A stretch of DNA of 61,410 nt from Planctomycetota bacterium (GCA_021414065.1 JAIOPE010000077.1:1-61410), one strand, 5' to 3'; numbered from the stretch's first letter, positions 25,033-34,489 are shown. Numbers and translations: made by a program. Notes: a model not told the origin generated them from the letters alone.

Positions 25033-25392
25033 TCAGGCACCGGACTTGCCGGTGCCCTCCTTACGAACGATCTTCCCGTCGAGGCGTACCGCGTCAGCGA
25101 GCCGAACGGGTTTCCCGTCGGCGGCCACGAGCATCACCCGGGCGATCGCGATCGGGTGCTCCCGCTCGAGTCGTCCGCCGTTCGGGTGACGCGCCGAACG
25201 CTTGAGATGCTTGATCCGGAGGTTGTGTCCCTCCACCGTCACGCGGCCGGCCTCGCGACTGATCGCGATGACCTTGCCCCGCGTAACTGCGGCGCGCTTT
25301 CCCTCCGCCGCCCGGCGTCCGTCGAGCCGCTTCTCGGCGCGGCGGGTGACGCAAACCTGGACCTCATCGCCCACGTGGATCGTGGTAGCCAT
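25033..25392 (-). CDS. rplX: 50S ribosomal protein L24
   Basis: Assembly-initiator protein of the 50S subunit. 119 residues with a KOW-type start, although the usual K-G-D-x-V-x-V-I-x-G is altered here to H-V-G-D-E-V-Q-V-C-V-T-R and the segment around R-L-D-G-R-R-A-A is longer than usual. Later blocks (T-V-E-G-H-N-L-R-I-K-H-L-K, then G-G-R-L-E-R-E) are typical. Position between rplN and rplE supports the call. Confidence 0.9.
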   Translation of the reverse strand: MATTIHVGDEVQVCVTRRAEKRLDGRRAAEGKRAAVTRGKVIAISREAGRVTVEGHNLRIKHLKRSARHPNGGRLEREHPIAIARVMLVAADGKPVRLADAVRLDGKIVRKEGTGKSGA

Positions 25393-25394
25393 GA

Positions 25395-25763
25395 CTAGAC
25401 GACCTCCGCCGCGAGAGAAACGATCTTCATGAAGTTCTTGGCGCGGAGCTCACGGGCGACCGCGCCGAAGATGCGCGTTCCCTTCGGGTTGCCGTCGTTG
25501 TCGACGATCACCATCGCGTTGCCGTCGAAGCGAACGTACGACCCGTCCTCGCGGCGAACCGCCTTCGCGGTCCGGATCACCACGCCACGGACCACATCAC
25601 CCTTCTTCACCGCGCCGTGCGGCAGAGCCTTCTTCACGGAGCAGACGATGACGTCGCCGACGGAGCAGGTCTTGCGGTTCCCCGAGCCGAGGACGCGGAT
25701 GCACCGCGCCACCTTGGCGCCGGTGTTGTCCGCCACGTCGAGCATGGAGTGCAGCTGGATCAT
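25395..25763 (-). CDS. rplN: 50S ribosomal protein L14
   Basis: 122 residues starting [17 protein letters not shown]. It contains the signature with R-G-V-V-I-R-T and ends [10 protein letters not shown]. Interface protein contacting 16S rRNA. Confidence 0.98.
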   Translation of the reverse strand: MIQLHSMLDVADNTGAKVARCIRVLGSGNRKTCSVGDVIVCSVKKALPHGAVKKGDVVRGVVIRTAKAVRREDGSYVRFDGNAMVIVDNDGNPKGTRIFGAVARELRAKNFMKIVSLAAEVV

Positions 25764-25766
25764 GGA

Positions 25767-26126
25767 TCAGGCCTCCTTCGCCGCGCCGGGCAGCGTGCCC
25801 GTCGTGGCGCTCGTGACGTCAGCGTCGGTGTGAGCAATGCCGCCGTCGCCGCGGCGCACGATGCTCTGCAGGCGCCAGTTCTTCAGCTTCGAGATCGGCC
25901 GTGTCTGCACGATCTCGACCGTGTCGCCCTCGCGGCAGGTGTTGCCCGCGTCGTGAGCGTAGTACTTGGTCGAACGGCGGACGAACTTGCCGTAGAGGCG
26001 GTGACGGACCGACCGGTCCTCGCGGACCGTGATCGTATCCTTCATCTTCGAGCTCACCACGACGCCAACGACGACGGTGCGGCCGTCGCGCGCAGGATCG
26101 GGCTTCTGACTGGACTCGGTGGTCAC
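25767..26126 (-). CDS. rpsQ: 30S ribosomal protein S17 with tails
   Basis: OB-fold protein binding 16S rRNA. The core ([14 protein letters not shown] to [13 protein letters not shown]) is standard. The 119-residue length includes an N-terminal extension of about 15 and a C-terminal tail of about 25 residues rich in T, A and D. GTG start overlapping the rpmC stop (GTGA). Confidence 0.96.
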   Translation of the reverse strand: MTTESSQKPDPARDGRTVVVGVVVSSKMKDTITVREDRSVRHRLYGKFVRRSTKYYAHDAGNTCREGDTVEIVQTRPISKLKNWRLQSIVRRGDGGIAHTDADVTSATTGTLPGAAKEA

Positions 26127-26338
26127 TTCACGGCCTCCCCACGACGGAGCCCTAGCTTGCGCTCCTGGATCACGGTCAGCATGCGCGCAACGTCGCGGCG
26201 CAGGCGTCGAATCCGGGTCGGGTCTCCCGCCTTCTCGCTCCCCTGTCGGAAACGAAGGCCCCAGATCTCCTTCTCGATCGCGGCGACCTCCCTGCGAAGG
26301 TCCTCCTCCGCGCGAGTGCGGATCTCCTCGATGTTCAC
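26123..26338 (-). CDS. rpmC: 50S ribosomal protein L29
   Basis: 71-residue helical protein at the tunnel exit, with the L-R-F-R-Q-G and D-P-T-R-I-R-R-L-R-R-D-V-A-R blocks. GTG start that overlaps the rplP stop, so translation is probably coupled. Confidence 0.95.
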   Translation of the reverse strand: MNIEEIRTRAEEDLRREVAAIEKEIWGLRFRQGSEKAGDPTRIRRLRRDVARMLTVIQERKLGLRRGEAVK

Positions 26339-26754
26339 AGCTTGTGCCTCCTTCGGGCGAACCGGACTCGGATCGGCATCTTGTGCGCGATCCGGTTCAA
26401 CGCCAGCTTCGCCTTGGCCTCCGGAACGCCACCGACCTCATAGAGGACGGTGCCCGGCTTAACGACGGCCACCCACTCGTCCACGTCACCCTTGCCTGTG
26501 CCCATTCGCACCTCGGCCGGCTTCGCGGTGATGGGCTTATGCGGGAAGATCCGCACCCAGAGACGGCCCTCGCCTCCGAGGAAGTGGCTGCAAGCCACAC
26601 GCCCCGCCTCGATCTGACGACTCGAGACCCAGCCCTTTTCGAGGGACTGAAGCCCGAACTCGCCGAACGCGACCGAGTTTCCACGCGTTGCGCACCCGCT
26701 GGTGCGCCCGCGCATCTGTTTCCTGTGCTTGACTCTGACTGGGATCTGGGCCAT
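26335..26754 (-). CDS. rplP: 50S ribosomal protein L16
   Basis: 139 residues, near the A-site tRNA elbow. Conserved [15 protein letters not shown] and [11 protein letters not shown] blocks, then G-K-G-D-V-D-E-W. The Arg in the hydroxylation region (R-M-G-T-G) is present. Confidence 0.98.
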   Translation of the reverse strand: MAQIPVRVKHRKQMRGRTSGCATRGNSVAFGEFGLQSLEKGWVSSRQIEAGRVACSHFLGGEGRLWVRIFPHKPITAKPAEVRMGTGKGDVDEWVAVVKPGTVLYEVGGVPEAKAKLALNRIAHKMPIRVRFARRRHKL

Positions 26755-26757
26755 GTG

Positions 26758-27411
26758 CTACCTCGAGCGCTGCAGCGGCGCGTCGCGCCGGATGAGTCCC
26801 TTGTAGATCCAGACCTTGACACCGATGCGCCCGTACGAGCAGCGCGCCTCGGCGAAGCCGTAGTCGATGTCGGCTGCGAGAGTCGTGAGCGGGATCGAGC
26901 CCTTTGCAGCGGCTTCGACACGCGCGATCTCTGCACCACCCAGGCGCCCGGCCATCCGAATGCGAATGCCCAAAGCCCCTCGGTCCATCGTGAGCTGGAT
27001 AGCCCGCTTCATCGTGCGGCGGAACGAAGCGCGCTTCTCAAGCTGCTCCGCGATGCCCTCAGCGACGAGCTGAGCATTCTGCTCGGGACGCGTGATTTCA
27101 TGGATGTTCAGCGAGATGGCCTTGCCGGTCAGCTTCTCCAGCTGTTCCTTCAGCTTGTCCACCTTCACGCCCTTGCGTCCGATGAGGACGCCCGGACGCG
27201 CGCAGTGGACCAGGATCATGAGCTGGTCGCCCTTGCGCTCGATCTCGACCTTTGGGATGCCCGCGAAGTAGTACTCTTCCTTCACGAACTTCCGGATGCG
27301 GTCGTCCTCGATCAGCAGGTCACCGAAGCCGTTCTTCTTCGAGAACCAGCGCGAGTTCCAGTCGCGCGTGATGCCGACTCGGAACCCGTTCGGATGGATC
27401 TTCTGGCCCAT
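26758..27411 (-). CDS. rpsC: 30S ribosomal protein S3
   Basis: Forms part of the mRNA entry helicase site. The start at 27411, inside the rplV stop (TAATG), gives M-G-Q-K-I-H-P-N-G-F-R and 217 residues. The KH domain has P-G-V-L-I-G-R-K-G. The C-terminal domain ends V-W-I-Y-K-G. Upstream in-frame sequence is only the rplV tail in another frame. Confidence 0.98.
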   Translation of the reverse strand: MGQKIHPNGFRVGITRDWNSRWFSKKNGFGDLLIEDDRIRKFVKEEYYFAGIPKVEIERKGDQLMILVHCARPGVLIGRKGVKVDKLKEQLEKLTGKAISLNIHEITRPEQNAQLVAEGIAEQLEKRASFRRTMKRAIQLTMDRGALGIRIRMAGRLGGAEIARVEAAAKGSIPLTTLAADIDYGFAEARCSYGRIGVKVWIYKGLIRRDAPLQRSR

Positions 27412-27875
27412 TACTGCGACTCCTTCGCGGACGAGGCCCCGGTGTCGGTACCGGTGTCGGCCTTGCGCGACGCCTCGACGCGAGCCCTGCGACCGCGGTC
27501 GGCGCCGGCCGCTCGGCCGCGCTTCTCCTTCCCGTCGCGCTCGCCGAGCACGACGGTCAGGTGGCAGGAGCGCGAGAGGCGCGGGAAGATCTGCCCGCGT
27601 GCGCGGATCTTCCAACGCTTCGCAGTCGCGCCGCCATCGGCGCGCACGTCCACGACGTGCAGCCGGTTGTGGTCGACGCTGTCGTCGAGCTGGGCGTTCG
27701 CCAGGGCGCTCATGACGACCTTCGAGAGAAGGGGCGCAGCGCGCTTCGAGCAGGAACGCAGGATGTCGAGGGCAACGTTGACGGGTTTGCCGCGGACGAG
27801 GTCCACGACCAACCGCGCCTTGCGCGACGACATCGGGGCGCCACGGTGGCTGGCGCGGAACGTCTTCTCAGTCAT
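27411..27875 (-). CDS. rplV: 50S ribosomal protein L22 with C-terminal tail
   Basis: Lines the exit tunnel. The start at 27875 gives M-T-E-K-T-F-R-A-S-H-R; the core has K-A-R-L-V-V-D-L-V-R-G and the beta-hairpin region G-A-T-A-K-R-W-K-I-R-A-R-G. The protein is 154 residues, about 40 longer than usual, because of a charged R, G, D and S-rich tail after T-V-V-L-G-E-R-D. Confidence 0.96.
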   Translation of the reverse strand: MTEKTFRASHRGAPMSSRKARLVVDLVRGKPVNVALDILRSCSKRAAPLLSKVVMSALANAQLDDSVDHNRLHVVDVRADGGATAKRWKIRARGQIFPRLSRSCHLTVVLGERDGKEKRGRAAGADRGRRARVEASRKADTGTDTGASSAKESQ

Positions 27876-27879
27876 GGGA

Positions 27880-28167
27880 CTACGCTCCCTCGCCCGGCGC
27901 GGTGGACTTGCGGGTCGTGTGGCCACGGAAGATGCGGGTGGCCGCGAACTCACCGAGCTTGTGGCCAACCATTTCCTCGGTCACGAACACCCGAATAAAG
28001 GTCTTGCCGTTGTGTACCGCGAACGTGTGCCCGACAAAGTCCGGGATGATGGTGCACGCGCGGCGCCACGTCTTGATTGGCTCGCGATTGTTGGTCGCCT
28101 TCTGACGCTTGACGCGCGTCCAGAGACGCTCGTCGACGTACGGGCCCTTCTTGGTCGATCTCGACAT
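27880..28167 (-). CDS. rpsS: 30S ribosomal protein S19
   Basis: 95-residue head protein: [11 protein letters not shown] near the start, [15 protein letters not shown] in the middle, and V-G-H-K-L-G-E-F-A late. Four bases before rplV. Confidence 0.98.
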   Translation of the reverse strand: MSRSTKKGPYVDERLWTRVKRQKATNNREPIKTWRRACTIIPDFVGHTFAVHNGKTFIRVFVTEEMVGHKLGEFAATRIFRGHTTRKSTAPGEGA

Positions 28168-28191
28168 CTGTTGGTTTCTCCGGGTCGCCCG

Positions 28192-29019
28192 TTACTTGGT
28201 CCGCCGCCGCAGGATCAGCTGGCCGCTCGACTTCTTGCGGTCGCGCGTCTTGCCACCCTTGGCGAGCTTGCCCCAGGGAGACACGGGCGGACGACCCGCG
28301 CCTGTACGGCCTTCACCACCACCGTGAGGGTGGCTGTAGGGGTTCATGGCCGAACCACGAACCTTCGGTCGGCGGCCGCGGTGGCGCATGCGCCCGGCTT
28401 TGCCCCAACGGATCAGGTTCCACTCGACGTTGCCGACCTGCCCGATGACCGCACGGCAGTCCTCGGGGACGAGACGCATCTCGCCGGAGGGGAGCACGAG
28501 TTGGGCGTAACCGTTGTCGCGCCCCGCGTACTGGATCTGCGCCCCGGCAGAACGTCCCATCTGGGCTCCGCGTCCCGGCGCGAGTTCCACGCCGTGAACG
28601 AAGAGACCAACCGGGATGTCCTTGAGGGCCTTGCAGTTGCCGGTACGCGGCTCCGCCGCGGGGCCCGACATCACTTCCTGGCCAACCTTGATGTCGCGCG
28701 GTGCCAGCATGTAGCGCTTCTCGCCGTCTGTGTAGACGAGGAGCGCGATGCGCGCCGAGCGGTTCGGATCGTACTCGACCGAGTCCACCCGGGCGACCAT
28801 GCCATCCTTGTCACGACGCCAGTCGATCACGCGATAGCGACGCTTGACCCCGTTGCCGCGGCGACGGGATGTGATGTGGCCGTGGTGGTTGCGGCCCGCG
28901 CTGCGCGGAAGCGTCTCGAGGAGCGAGCGCTCGGGCGTCGAACGGGTCACATCTGCAAAGTCCGAGGCGGACGAATTGCGCCGACCGGCAGACGTGGGAC
29001 GATGAATGCGAATGCCCAT
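28192..29019 (-). CDS. rplB: 50S ribosomal protein L2
   Basis: Core protein beside the peptidyl transferase centre. 275 residues, with G-R-N-H-H-G-H-I-T-S-R-R-R-G and the C-terminal signature M-N-P-Y-S-H-P-H-G-G-G-E-G; this includes the conserved His near the active centre. Confidence 0.98.
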   Translation of the reverse strand: MGIRIHRPTSAGRRNSSASDFADVTRSTPERSLLETLPRSAGRNHHGHITSRRRGNGVKRRYRVIDWRRDKDGMVARVDSVEYDPNRSARIALLVYTDGEKRYMLAPRDIKVGQEVMSGPAAEPRTGNCKALKDIPVGLFVHGVELAPGRGAQMGRSAGAQIQYAGRDNGYAQLVLPSGEMRLVPEDCRAVIGQVGNVEWNLIRWGKAGRMRHRGRRPKVRGSAMNPYSHPHGGGEGRTGAGRPPVSPWGKLAKGGKTRDRKKSSGQLILRRRTK

Positions 29020-29038
29020 GGTTGTTGTCCTCGTCGAG

Positions 29039-29338
29039 CTAGACCAGCTCGATCGAGTCGCCCTCCCGGAGTTTCACGTAGGCCTTCTTCACAGTCGGCG
29101 CCTGGTGCTGCGAGAACCGGCCGCCGGCGCGCGAGAAGCGCACCTTGCCGACCTGGTTCGCGGTATTCACCCGGAGAACCTTCACGCCGAAGAGCTTCTC
29201 GACGGCTGTGCGGATCTGGATCTTGTTGGCCTTGGGGTGGACCTCGAACACGTAGGTGTTCGAGTCGCCCAGGGTACGCATGGTCCGCTCGGTGACGAGC
29301 GGACGGCGCACCACGTCGTAGACGTTCATCGCGTTCAT
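29039..29338 (-). CDS. rplW: 50S ribosomal protein L23
   Basis: Tunnel-exit protein that docks SRP and trigger factor. 99 residues, with the blocks V-V-R-R-P-L-V-T-E-R-T, Y-V-F-E-V-H-P-K-A-N-K and F-G-V-K-V-L-R-V-N-T. The first ATG (29338) overlaps the rplD stop as ATGA; a second in-frame ATG at 29329 is possible. Confidence 0.97.
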   Translation of the reverse strand: MNAMNVYDVVRRPLVTERTMRTLGDSNTYVFEVHPKANKIQIRTAVEKLFGVKVLRVNTANQVGKVRFSRAGGRFSQHQAPTVKKAYVKLREGDSIELV

Positions 29339-29985
29339 GCCGGGCTCCCGGTCCTGGCCTTCGCTGCGACGCGCACCTTCAGCATCTCGAAGGAGCTGGG
29401 CGTCATCAGCACCGTGCGGTGGCTCAGGATGTCGTAGGCGTTAACCTCGTCAGCGGTCTTGACGGACGCGCCGGGGAGGTTCCGTACGGACTTGAAGACG
29501 TTCTCGTCGCGCTCCGGCAGCACGAGCAGGCAGGTCCGCTCGATGCCGAGAGCGACGAACATCTTCGCCATGGTCTTGGTCTTGGGGATCTTGGCGTCGA
29601 TCGCATCGACGAAGATCACCTCACCGTCGCGCAGCTTGCCCGCGAGCGCCGCGCGTGTCGCGACGCGGAGTTCCTTGCGAGGCAATGCGTACGAGTAGTC
29701 GCGAGGGTGAGGTCCGAAGATGACGCCACCGCCGCGCCAGAGCGGCGAGGTCTTGCGACCAGCGCGGGCGCGCCCGGTGTGCTTCTGCTTCCAGGGCTTC
29801 TTGATCGAGCCGTTGACTTCGGCGCGCGTCAGCGTGTCGTGGGTACCGACACGCCGGTTCGCCAGATACATCAAGACGGCTTCGCGCTGCACCCGGCGCG
29901 GCGAGCGCACCCCGAAGGTGTGCTCGTCGATCTCGAGTGTCTCGACCTTGCTGTCGGCGAAACGGAAGTACTTCATCTGCGCCAT
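29335..29985 (-). CDS. rplD: 50S ribosomal protein L4
   Basis: Tunnel constriction protein. The start at 29985 gives M-A-Q-M-K-Y-F-R-F and 216 residues. The extended loop (K-K-P-W-K-Q-K-H-T-G-R-A-R-A-G) and W-R-G-G-G-V-I-F-G-P are present. In E. coli L4 represses the S10 operon; no leader target can be assigned here. Confidence 0.97.
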   Translation of the reverse strand: MAQMKYFRFADSKVETLEIDEHTFGVRSPRRVQREAVLMYLANRRVGTHDTLTRAEVNGSIKKPWKQKHTGRARAGRKTSPLWRGGGVIFGPHPRDYSYALPRKELRVATRAALAGKLRDGEVIFVDAIDAKIPKTKTMAKMFVALGIERTCLLVLPERDENVFKSVRNLPGASVKTADEVNAYDILSHRTVLMTPSSFEMLKVRVAAKARTGSPA

Positions 29986-29998
29986 CGGAGCGTCCTCT

Positions 29999-30661
29999 CT
30001 ACTTCCCCGCCGGCTTCGTGGCGTGCTTGGCCCGGGTGCGGCGTACGAGCAGAACGCCCGACGCGCAGCCGGGGACCGGTCCGTTGACGAGCATGATTCC
30101 ACGCTCGGCGTCGATCCCGACGACCGTGAGGTTGCGCACGGTGCGCCGAACTGCGCCCATGTGACCAGCCATCGACGTCCCCGGCCACCGGCGGCTCGGG
30201 TGAGTGTTCGAACCAGTGGACTTGTGTTCGCGGATGTTCTTCGTGCCGTGCGACTTGGGGCCGAGGTCGTGGTGGTGGCGCTTGTGAACGCCGGCGAAGC
30301 CCTTGCCGAGGCTCGTCCCGACCACATCCACAACCGCCCCAACCTGAAACACGTCGGCGACACTCACCATCTCGCCGACCTGCGGATCCGCCCCGTCCGC
30401 GATCTCGACCTCACTCACAACCTGCGGGGCGATCTCGATGCCGCTCTTCTTGAGCGCCATCAACTGGGGCTTGCCGACGCGCGAGGGCTTGCGCTTGCCG
30501 AACCCGAGCGCCACCGCTTCGTACCCGTCACGCACGATTGTGCGACGGGCGACGACCTGGTTTGGCCCGAGCTCGATCACGCTCACGCCGAGCATCGACC
30601 CAGTGGCGTCGAAGATCGACGTCATGCCGACCTTCCTGCCGATCAGTGCGTTCACGCTCAT
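29999..30661 (-). CDS. rplC: 50S ribosomal protein L3
   Basis: Early assembly protein that reaches the peptidyl transferase centre. The ATG at 30661 is preferred over the GTG at 30670 because AAGGTG stands six bases before it. 220 residues: I-G-R-K-V-G-M-T at the start, later G-K-G-F-A-G-V-H-K-R-H, then P-G-T-S-M-A-G-H-M-G, the loop that carries the methylated Gln in E. coli. Confidence 0.97.
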   Translation of the reverse strand: MSVNALIGRKVGMTSIFDATGSMLGVSVIELGPNQVVARRTIVRDGYEAVALGFGKRKPSRVGKPQLMALKKSGIEIAPQVVSEVEIADGADPQVGEMVSVADVFQVGAVVDVVGTSLGKGFAGVHKRHHHDLGPKSHGTKNIREHKSTGSNTHPSRRWPGTSMAGHMGAVRRTVRNLTVVGIDAERGIMLVNGPVPGCASGVLLVRRTRAKHATKPAGK

Positions 30662-30686
30662 CGATGTCACCTTGGTTCAGCGGACT

Positions 30687-30992
30687 TCAGGCCTTGATCC
30701 GAATGTCGACGCCCGCCGGCATGTTCAGCTTCTGCAGGGCATCCATCGTCTTGCCGGTCGCCTCGGTGATGTAAATCAACCGCTTGTGCGTCCGGATCTC
30801 GAACTGCTCACGCGACTTCTTGTCGATGTGCGGCGAGCGAAGCACGGTGTAGCGCTCCACCCGCGTCGGAAGCGGCACGGGCCCCGCCACGCGGGCCCCG
30901 GTTCGCTTCGCGGTCTCCACGATGTCACGGGCGCTCTGGTCGATCGCCTCGTGGTCGTAGGATTCCATCCGGATCTTGATCTTCGGCTGCAT
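30687..30992 (-). CDS. rpsJ: 30S ribosomal protein S10
   Basis: 101 residues from the ATG at 30992 ([10 protein letters not shown]). Contains the loop signature with [20 protein letters not shown]. First gene of the S10 group. The frame before the ATG is open but unlike any S10. A small CGCCCC/GGGGCG hairpin (31003-31017) lies just upstream of GGAG. Confidence 0.97.
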   Translation of the reverse strand: MQPKIKIRMESYDHEAIDQSARDIVETAKRTGARVAGPVPLPTRVERYTVLRSPHIDKKSREQFEIRTHKRLIYITEATGKTMDALQKLNMPAGVDIRIKA

Positions 30993-31319
30993 GGCGCTCC
31001 GACGCCCCACGGGGGGCGACGACGACACTATGAACTGGTACTGCCTCGTCGCGGGCTCGGCCGGCCCCGGACACCGGGGACGGCGGAAGACGTACGACCG
31101 ACAACGACTGGGAGCGGCACCCGCGCGCGCCGCTTCCGTTTCTGCTTTGGGTTCCTTGGCGAGAACGTCGGGATCGCTCCCAAGGTCCTCGTTCTGGTCG
31201 GGTGGTCCCGGGGTTTCCGGCACTTCTCGAGCAGGGAAGCCGCCGAACCTACGCCGTCCCTCGGGTCCCGCACACGAAAAACAAGGAGGACTCACATCGG
31301 GGAGGCTGGCGGGGCCGTT
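30993..31319. other. Gene-free gap between fusA and rpsJ
   Basis: The longest gap inside the ribosomal cluster apart from the tuf-tRNA region. In transcript sense it begins with a TTTTT run about 40 bases after the fusA stop, without a convincing hairpin before it, and contains CCCCGG/CCGGGG (31065-31079) and CGCCCC/GGGGCG (31003-31017) hairpins. It probably holds the S10 operon promoter or leader, but no promoter could be picked out with confidence. Confidence 0.45.
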
Positions 31320-33395
31320 TCACATCCCGAAATCCTTCGCACGCTCCGGCGGGACTGCGGCGTAGGCGTGCGGTTCCATCGAGTAGCTGGCGCGCCCCTG
31401 CGAGATGCTCCGGAGCGTCGTGGAGTAACCGAACATCTCTGAGATCGGAACGGTTCCGCGGATGAACCGGACCCCTTCCACCGCATCCACGTCCTCGATC
31501 AGCGCCCGGCGCCTGTTCAGGTCGCCGAGCACGTCACCCATGTACGCGTCCGGAGTCTGCGCCTCGAACCGCATGATGGGTTCCAGGACGACACACTGGG
31601 CACCGTCGAACGCCCGCTGGAACGCGAGGTTCGACGCAGCCTCGAAGGCCGCCTCCGTACCCTCGCCCTCCCGCGTCGAGGCTGCGAGAACGATGACCCG
31701 GATCTGCACCGAAGGGAAGCCGTAGCCGACTCCGCCTTGGCAGGACGCCATCGCACCGCTCTTCAGATACTGGGCGAAGATGCGCGGGTAGGAGCCGGGC
31801 ACGGCGCGGTCCTCGTACTCGGCCTTGGGGAGCGACGCGTCCGGCTCGAGTCGCACGCGGACCCGCGCGTACTGCGTCTTCTCCCCGACGACCCGCTCGA
31901 ACTCGAACTCGCCCTCGGACGCGTTCGCGATCGTCTGTCGGTAGGCCACGCGCGGGCGCCCGGTGGACACTGGCACATGGTAGTCACGCTCCAGGCGGTG
32001 CACGAGAACCTCCAGGTGCAACTCCCCCATCCCGCTGATCAGCGTCTGACCGGTCTCCTCGTCCGTCCGGCAAGAGAACGTGGGGTCGTCGCGCGCGAGC
32101 TTCTCGAGCGCCTGCTCCAGTGCATCCTTGTCTGCGCTCGACTTCGGTTCGACGGCGAGCGCGATGACCGGTTCGGCGAAGTGCAACCGCTCGAGCAGGA
32201 TCGGTCCGTGGCGGTGTGTGAGCGTGTCGCCGGTGACCGTGTATCGGAGCCCGATCGCGGCGGCGATCTCGCCGGGGCCTGCCTCCTCGATCGGGAGTCG
32301 CGCGTCGGCGTGCATCTGAACCAGTCTCGCCACGCGCTCGACCTTGTCGCGCGTCGAGTTCCAAATCTGGTCGCCGACGCGCAGCGTTCCGGCGTACACC
32401 CGGACGTACGTGAGATCGCCGTGGGCATCGGCGAACGTCTTGAACGCGTACGCAGCGAGTTGCTCGTCCGGATCCGGCTTCCGGCGCATCGGCTTCGATG
32501 TCTTCGGGTCGATGCCCTCGACCGGCGGGACGTCGAGCGGCGACGGCAGGTAGTCCACGATCGCGTCGAGCAGGGGCTGTATCCCACGGTTGCGCAACGC
32601 CGCCCCGCAGAGCACCGCGTGCAAGCGGAGTCCCAACACGGCGGCGCGGACCGCCTTCCGGAGCGACGCCTCGTCTAGATCGCCCGTCTCGAGCCAAGTC
32701 GTCATCGCTTCGTCGCCGCCGTCCTCCGCCGCGGCCTCTACGAGTTCGGCGCGAGAGAGTTCCGCCTCCTCCCGCATCGCTTCGGGGATCTCTGATGCGA
32801 CGACGATCTTGCCCTGCGACTCGTCGTCGAACGTGAAGTACCGCATCGCTACGAGATCCACCACGCCGACGACGTCCTGTCCGAGCATGTGCGGGATCGA
32901 CACCGGGACCGCGTTCGCGTTGAGGCGCGTCCGGATGCTCTCGACGGCCTTCCGGAAGTCGGCGCCGGTCTTGTCGAGCTTGTTGATGAAGCAGATGCGC
33001 GGGACTCGATAGCGCTTCGCCTGTCGCCAGACGGTCTCGGATTGGGCCTCCACGCCGTTCACGCCGTCGAAGACAACCACAGCACCATCGAGCACCCGCA
33101 GGCTTCGCTCGACCTCGGCAGTGAAGTCTACGTGCCCAGGCGTGTCGATCAGGTTGAGGACGTGACCCCGCCACGAGAGAGTCGTGGCCGCGCTCGTGAT
33201 GGTGATTCCGCGCTCGCGCTCTTCCTCCATCCAGTCCATGTGGGCGACGCCCTCATGGACCTCCCCCATCCGATGCTCCTTGCCCGTGTAGAAGAGCAAC
33301 CGTTCGCTGACGGTCGTCTTCCCCGCATCGATGTGGGCGATGATCCCGAAGTTGCGGATCTTGGAGATGTCACGACCGCCCTGCTTCTTCGCCAC
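31320..33395 (-). CDS. fusA: Elongation factor G with unusual domain IV
   Basis: GTPase that drives ribosomal translocation. 691 residues. The G domain is canonical: A-H-I-D-A-G-K-T-T, switch [15 protein letters not shown] and N-K-L-D. Domain IV is not: the usual Q-S-G-G-R-G-Q-Y-G-H-V region reads [12 protein letters not shown], and the tip H-D-V-D-S-S aligns without gaps to R-E-G-E-G-T, so the His583 equivalent is Arg. Domain V ([19 protein letters not shown]) is normal. GTG start after GGAGG. It holds the usual fusA place after rpsG, so it is probably the housekeeping EF-G, but a second copy elsewhere cannot be excluded. Confidence 0.93.
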   Translation of the reverse strand: MAKKQGGRDISKIRNFGIIAHIDAGKTTVSERLLFYTGKEHRMGEVHEGVAHMDWMEEERERGITITSAATTLSWRGHVLNLIDTPGHVDFTAEVERSLRVLDGAVVVFDGVNGVEAQSETVWRQAKRYRVPRICFINKLDKTGADFRKAVESIRTRLNANAVPVSIPHMLGQDVVGVVDLVAMRYFTFDDESQGKIVVASEIPEAMREEAELSRAELVEAAAEDGGDEAMTTWLETGDLDEASLRKAVRAAVLGLRLHAVLCGAALRNRGIQPLLDAIVDYLPSPLDVPPVEGIDPKTSKPMRRKPDPDEQLAAYAFKTFADAHGDLTYVRVYAGTLRVGDQIWNSTRDKVERVARLVQMHADARLPIEEAGPGEIAAAIGLRYTVTGDTLTHRHGPILLERLHFAEPVIALAVEPKSSADKDALEQALEKLARDDPTFSCRTDEETGQTLISGMGELHLEVLVHRLERDYHVPVSTGRPRVAYRQTIANASEGEFEFERVVGEKTQYARVRVRLEPDASLPKAEYEDRAVPGSYPRIFAQYLKSGAMASCQGGVGYGFPSVQIRVIVLAASTREGEGTEAAFEAASNLAFQRAFDGAQCVVLEPIMRFEAQTPDAYMGDVLGDLNRRRALIEDVDAVEGVRFIRGTVPISEMFGYSTTLRSISQGRASYSMEPHAYAAVPPERAKDFGM

Positions 33396-33425
33396 GCCGC
33401 GCCTCCGAGGGATGGATGAACAGAA

Positions 33426-33462
33426 GCGGCGGCCGCGGGCAGGTGTTGCCCTCGGCCGCCGC
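33426..33462 (-). promoter_or_regulatory. Strong hairpin between rpsG and fusA
   Basis: GCGGCGGCCG (33426-33435) pairs with CGGCCGCCGC (33453-33462), and after one mismatch GGGCA pairs with TGCCC around a 5-base loop. No U-tract follows in transcript sense (TTCTGTTCATCC). It lies 31 bases before fusA. It could be an attenuator, an RNA-processing site or an S7 target. Confidence 0.45.
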
Positions 33463-33506
33463 GTTCGCCGACTCGCCTTCGCGGGCCGGTGGGGATCGCT
33501 CCGCCC

Positions 33507-33983
33507 TTACCAGGCGTAGTGGCTGAAAGCCTTGTTCGCCTCGGCCATCTTGTGCACGTTCTCGCGCTTCGTCCACGCACCGCCCTCGCGCTTGAACGCA
33601 GCCATCAGTTCCTCGGCCAGGCTGGCGTGGAACGGACGACCGCGGCGGGAGCCGCGACCGACTTCGAGTATCCACCGGAATGCCAGCGACTGCTGGCGCT
33701 TGCGGGCGACCTCGACCGGAACCTGGTACGTCGCGCCGCCGACGCGCTTGCTGCGCACCTCAACCTGCGGCTTGACGTTTTCGATCGCGCCAACGAAGAC
33801 CTCGATCGGGTCCTGCTCCGGAAGCTTCTCCTTGATGATGTCCAGCGCGAGGTAGACCTCGCGGCGGGCGACGGCCTTCTTGCCGTCGTACATCAGGCAG
33901 TTGATGAACTTCGAGAGGAGTTGGTTGCCGTAGCGGGGGTCCGGCTTGAGGAACCGCTCGGTGGACTGGAACTTCCGGGGCAT
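33507..33983 (-). CDS. rpsG: 30S ribosomal protein S7
   Basis: Initiates head assembly of the small subunit. 158 residues with the start M-P-R-K; the S7 signature [14 protein letters not shown] and the block [11 protein letters not shown] follow. The end H-Y-A-W is typical. 67 bases after rpsL. Confidence 0.98.
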   Translation of the reverse strand: MPRKFQSTERFLKPDPRYGNQLLSKFINCLMYDGKKAVARREVYLALDIIKEKLPEQDPIEVFVGAIENVKPQVEVRSKRVGGATYQVPVEVARKRQQSLAFRWILEVGRGSRRGRPFHASLAEELMAAFKREGGAWTKRENVHKMAEANKAFSHYAW

Positions 33984-34050
33984 CGTCTGGACTCCTGGAC
34001 AACCTGTGTCGTATCGGTCTTACGGTTCTACGTGGGGACGTCGGGGAGGA

Positions 34051-34422
34051 CTACTTCGGACGCTTGGCGCCGTACTTCGAGCGACTGCGACGCCGCCCGT
34101 CAACGCCCGTGCAGTCGAGCACGCCACGGACGATGTGATAACGGACACCGGGCAAGTCCTTCACGCGACCGCCGCGGACCATCACGATCGAGTGCTCCTG
34201 GAGGTTGTGCCCCTCGCCCGGGATGTACGCCGTGATCTCCTTGCCGTTGCTGAGACGGACGCGGGCGATCTTGCGCAGTGCCGAGTTCGGCTTCTTCGGG
34301 GTCATGGTCTTGACCTGCGTGCACACGCCGCGCTTGAAGGCGCAGCCCTCGAGCACCGGGCTCTTGGACTTCATGACGGGCGGGCGACGTCCCTTGCGGA
34401 CGAGCTGGTTGATGGTGGGCAT
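34051..34422 (-). CDS. rpsL: 30S ribosomal protein S12
   Basis: Decoding-centre protein. 123 residues: [12 protein letters not shown] at the start, [11 protein letters not shown] and [13 protein letters not shown] later. Both lysines whose change gives streptomycin resistance in other bacteria have the sensitive residue. Confidence 0.98.
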   Translation of the reverse strand: MPTINQLVRKGRRPPVMKSKSPVLEGCAFKRGVCTQVKTMTPKKPNSALRKIARVRLSNGKEITAYIPGEGHNLQEHSIVMVRGGRVKDLPGVRYHIVRGVLDCTGVDGRRRSRSKYGAKRPK

Positions 34423-34461
34423 CTCTTCGTTCCTGGACCTTGCGACGGAAAGCTCCTCAAT

Positions 34462-34489
34462 CTAGGCAGCGAGCCCGCGCCGCGCCTAG
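34462..34489 (-). promoter_or_regulatory. Stem-loop between rpoC and rpsL
   Basis: CTAGGC and GCCTAG pair, with an inner GCG/CGC extension after one bulged A, in the 102-base gap upstream of rpsL. Role unknown; it may separate the rpoBC and str transcripts. Confidence 0.35.

Noticed and set aside
26119..29295. Long open frame on the plus strand over the S10 genes
   Set aside because: Antisense of eight conserved ribosomal protein genes; composition is that of a GC shadow.
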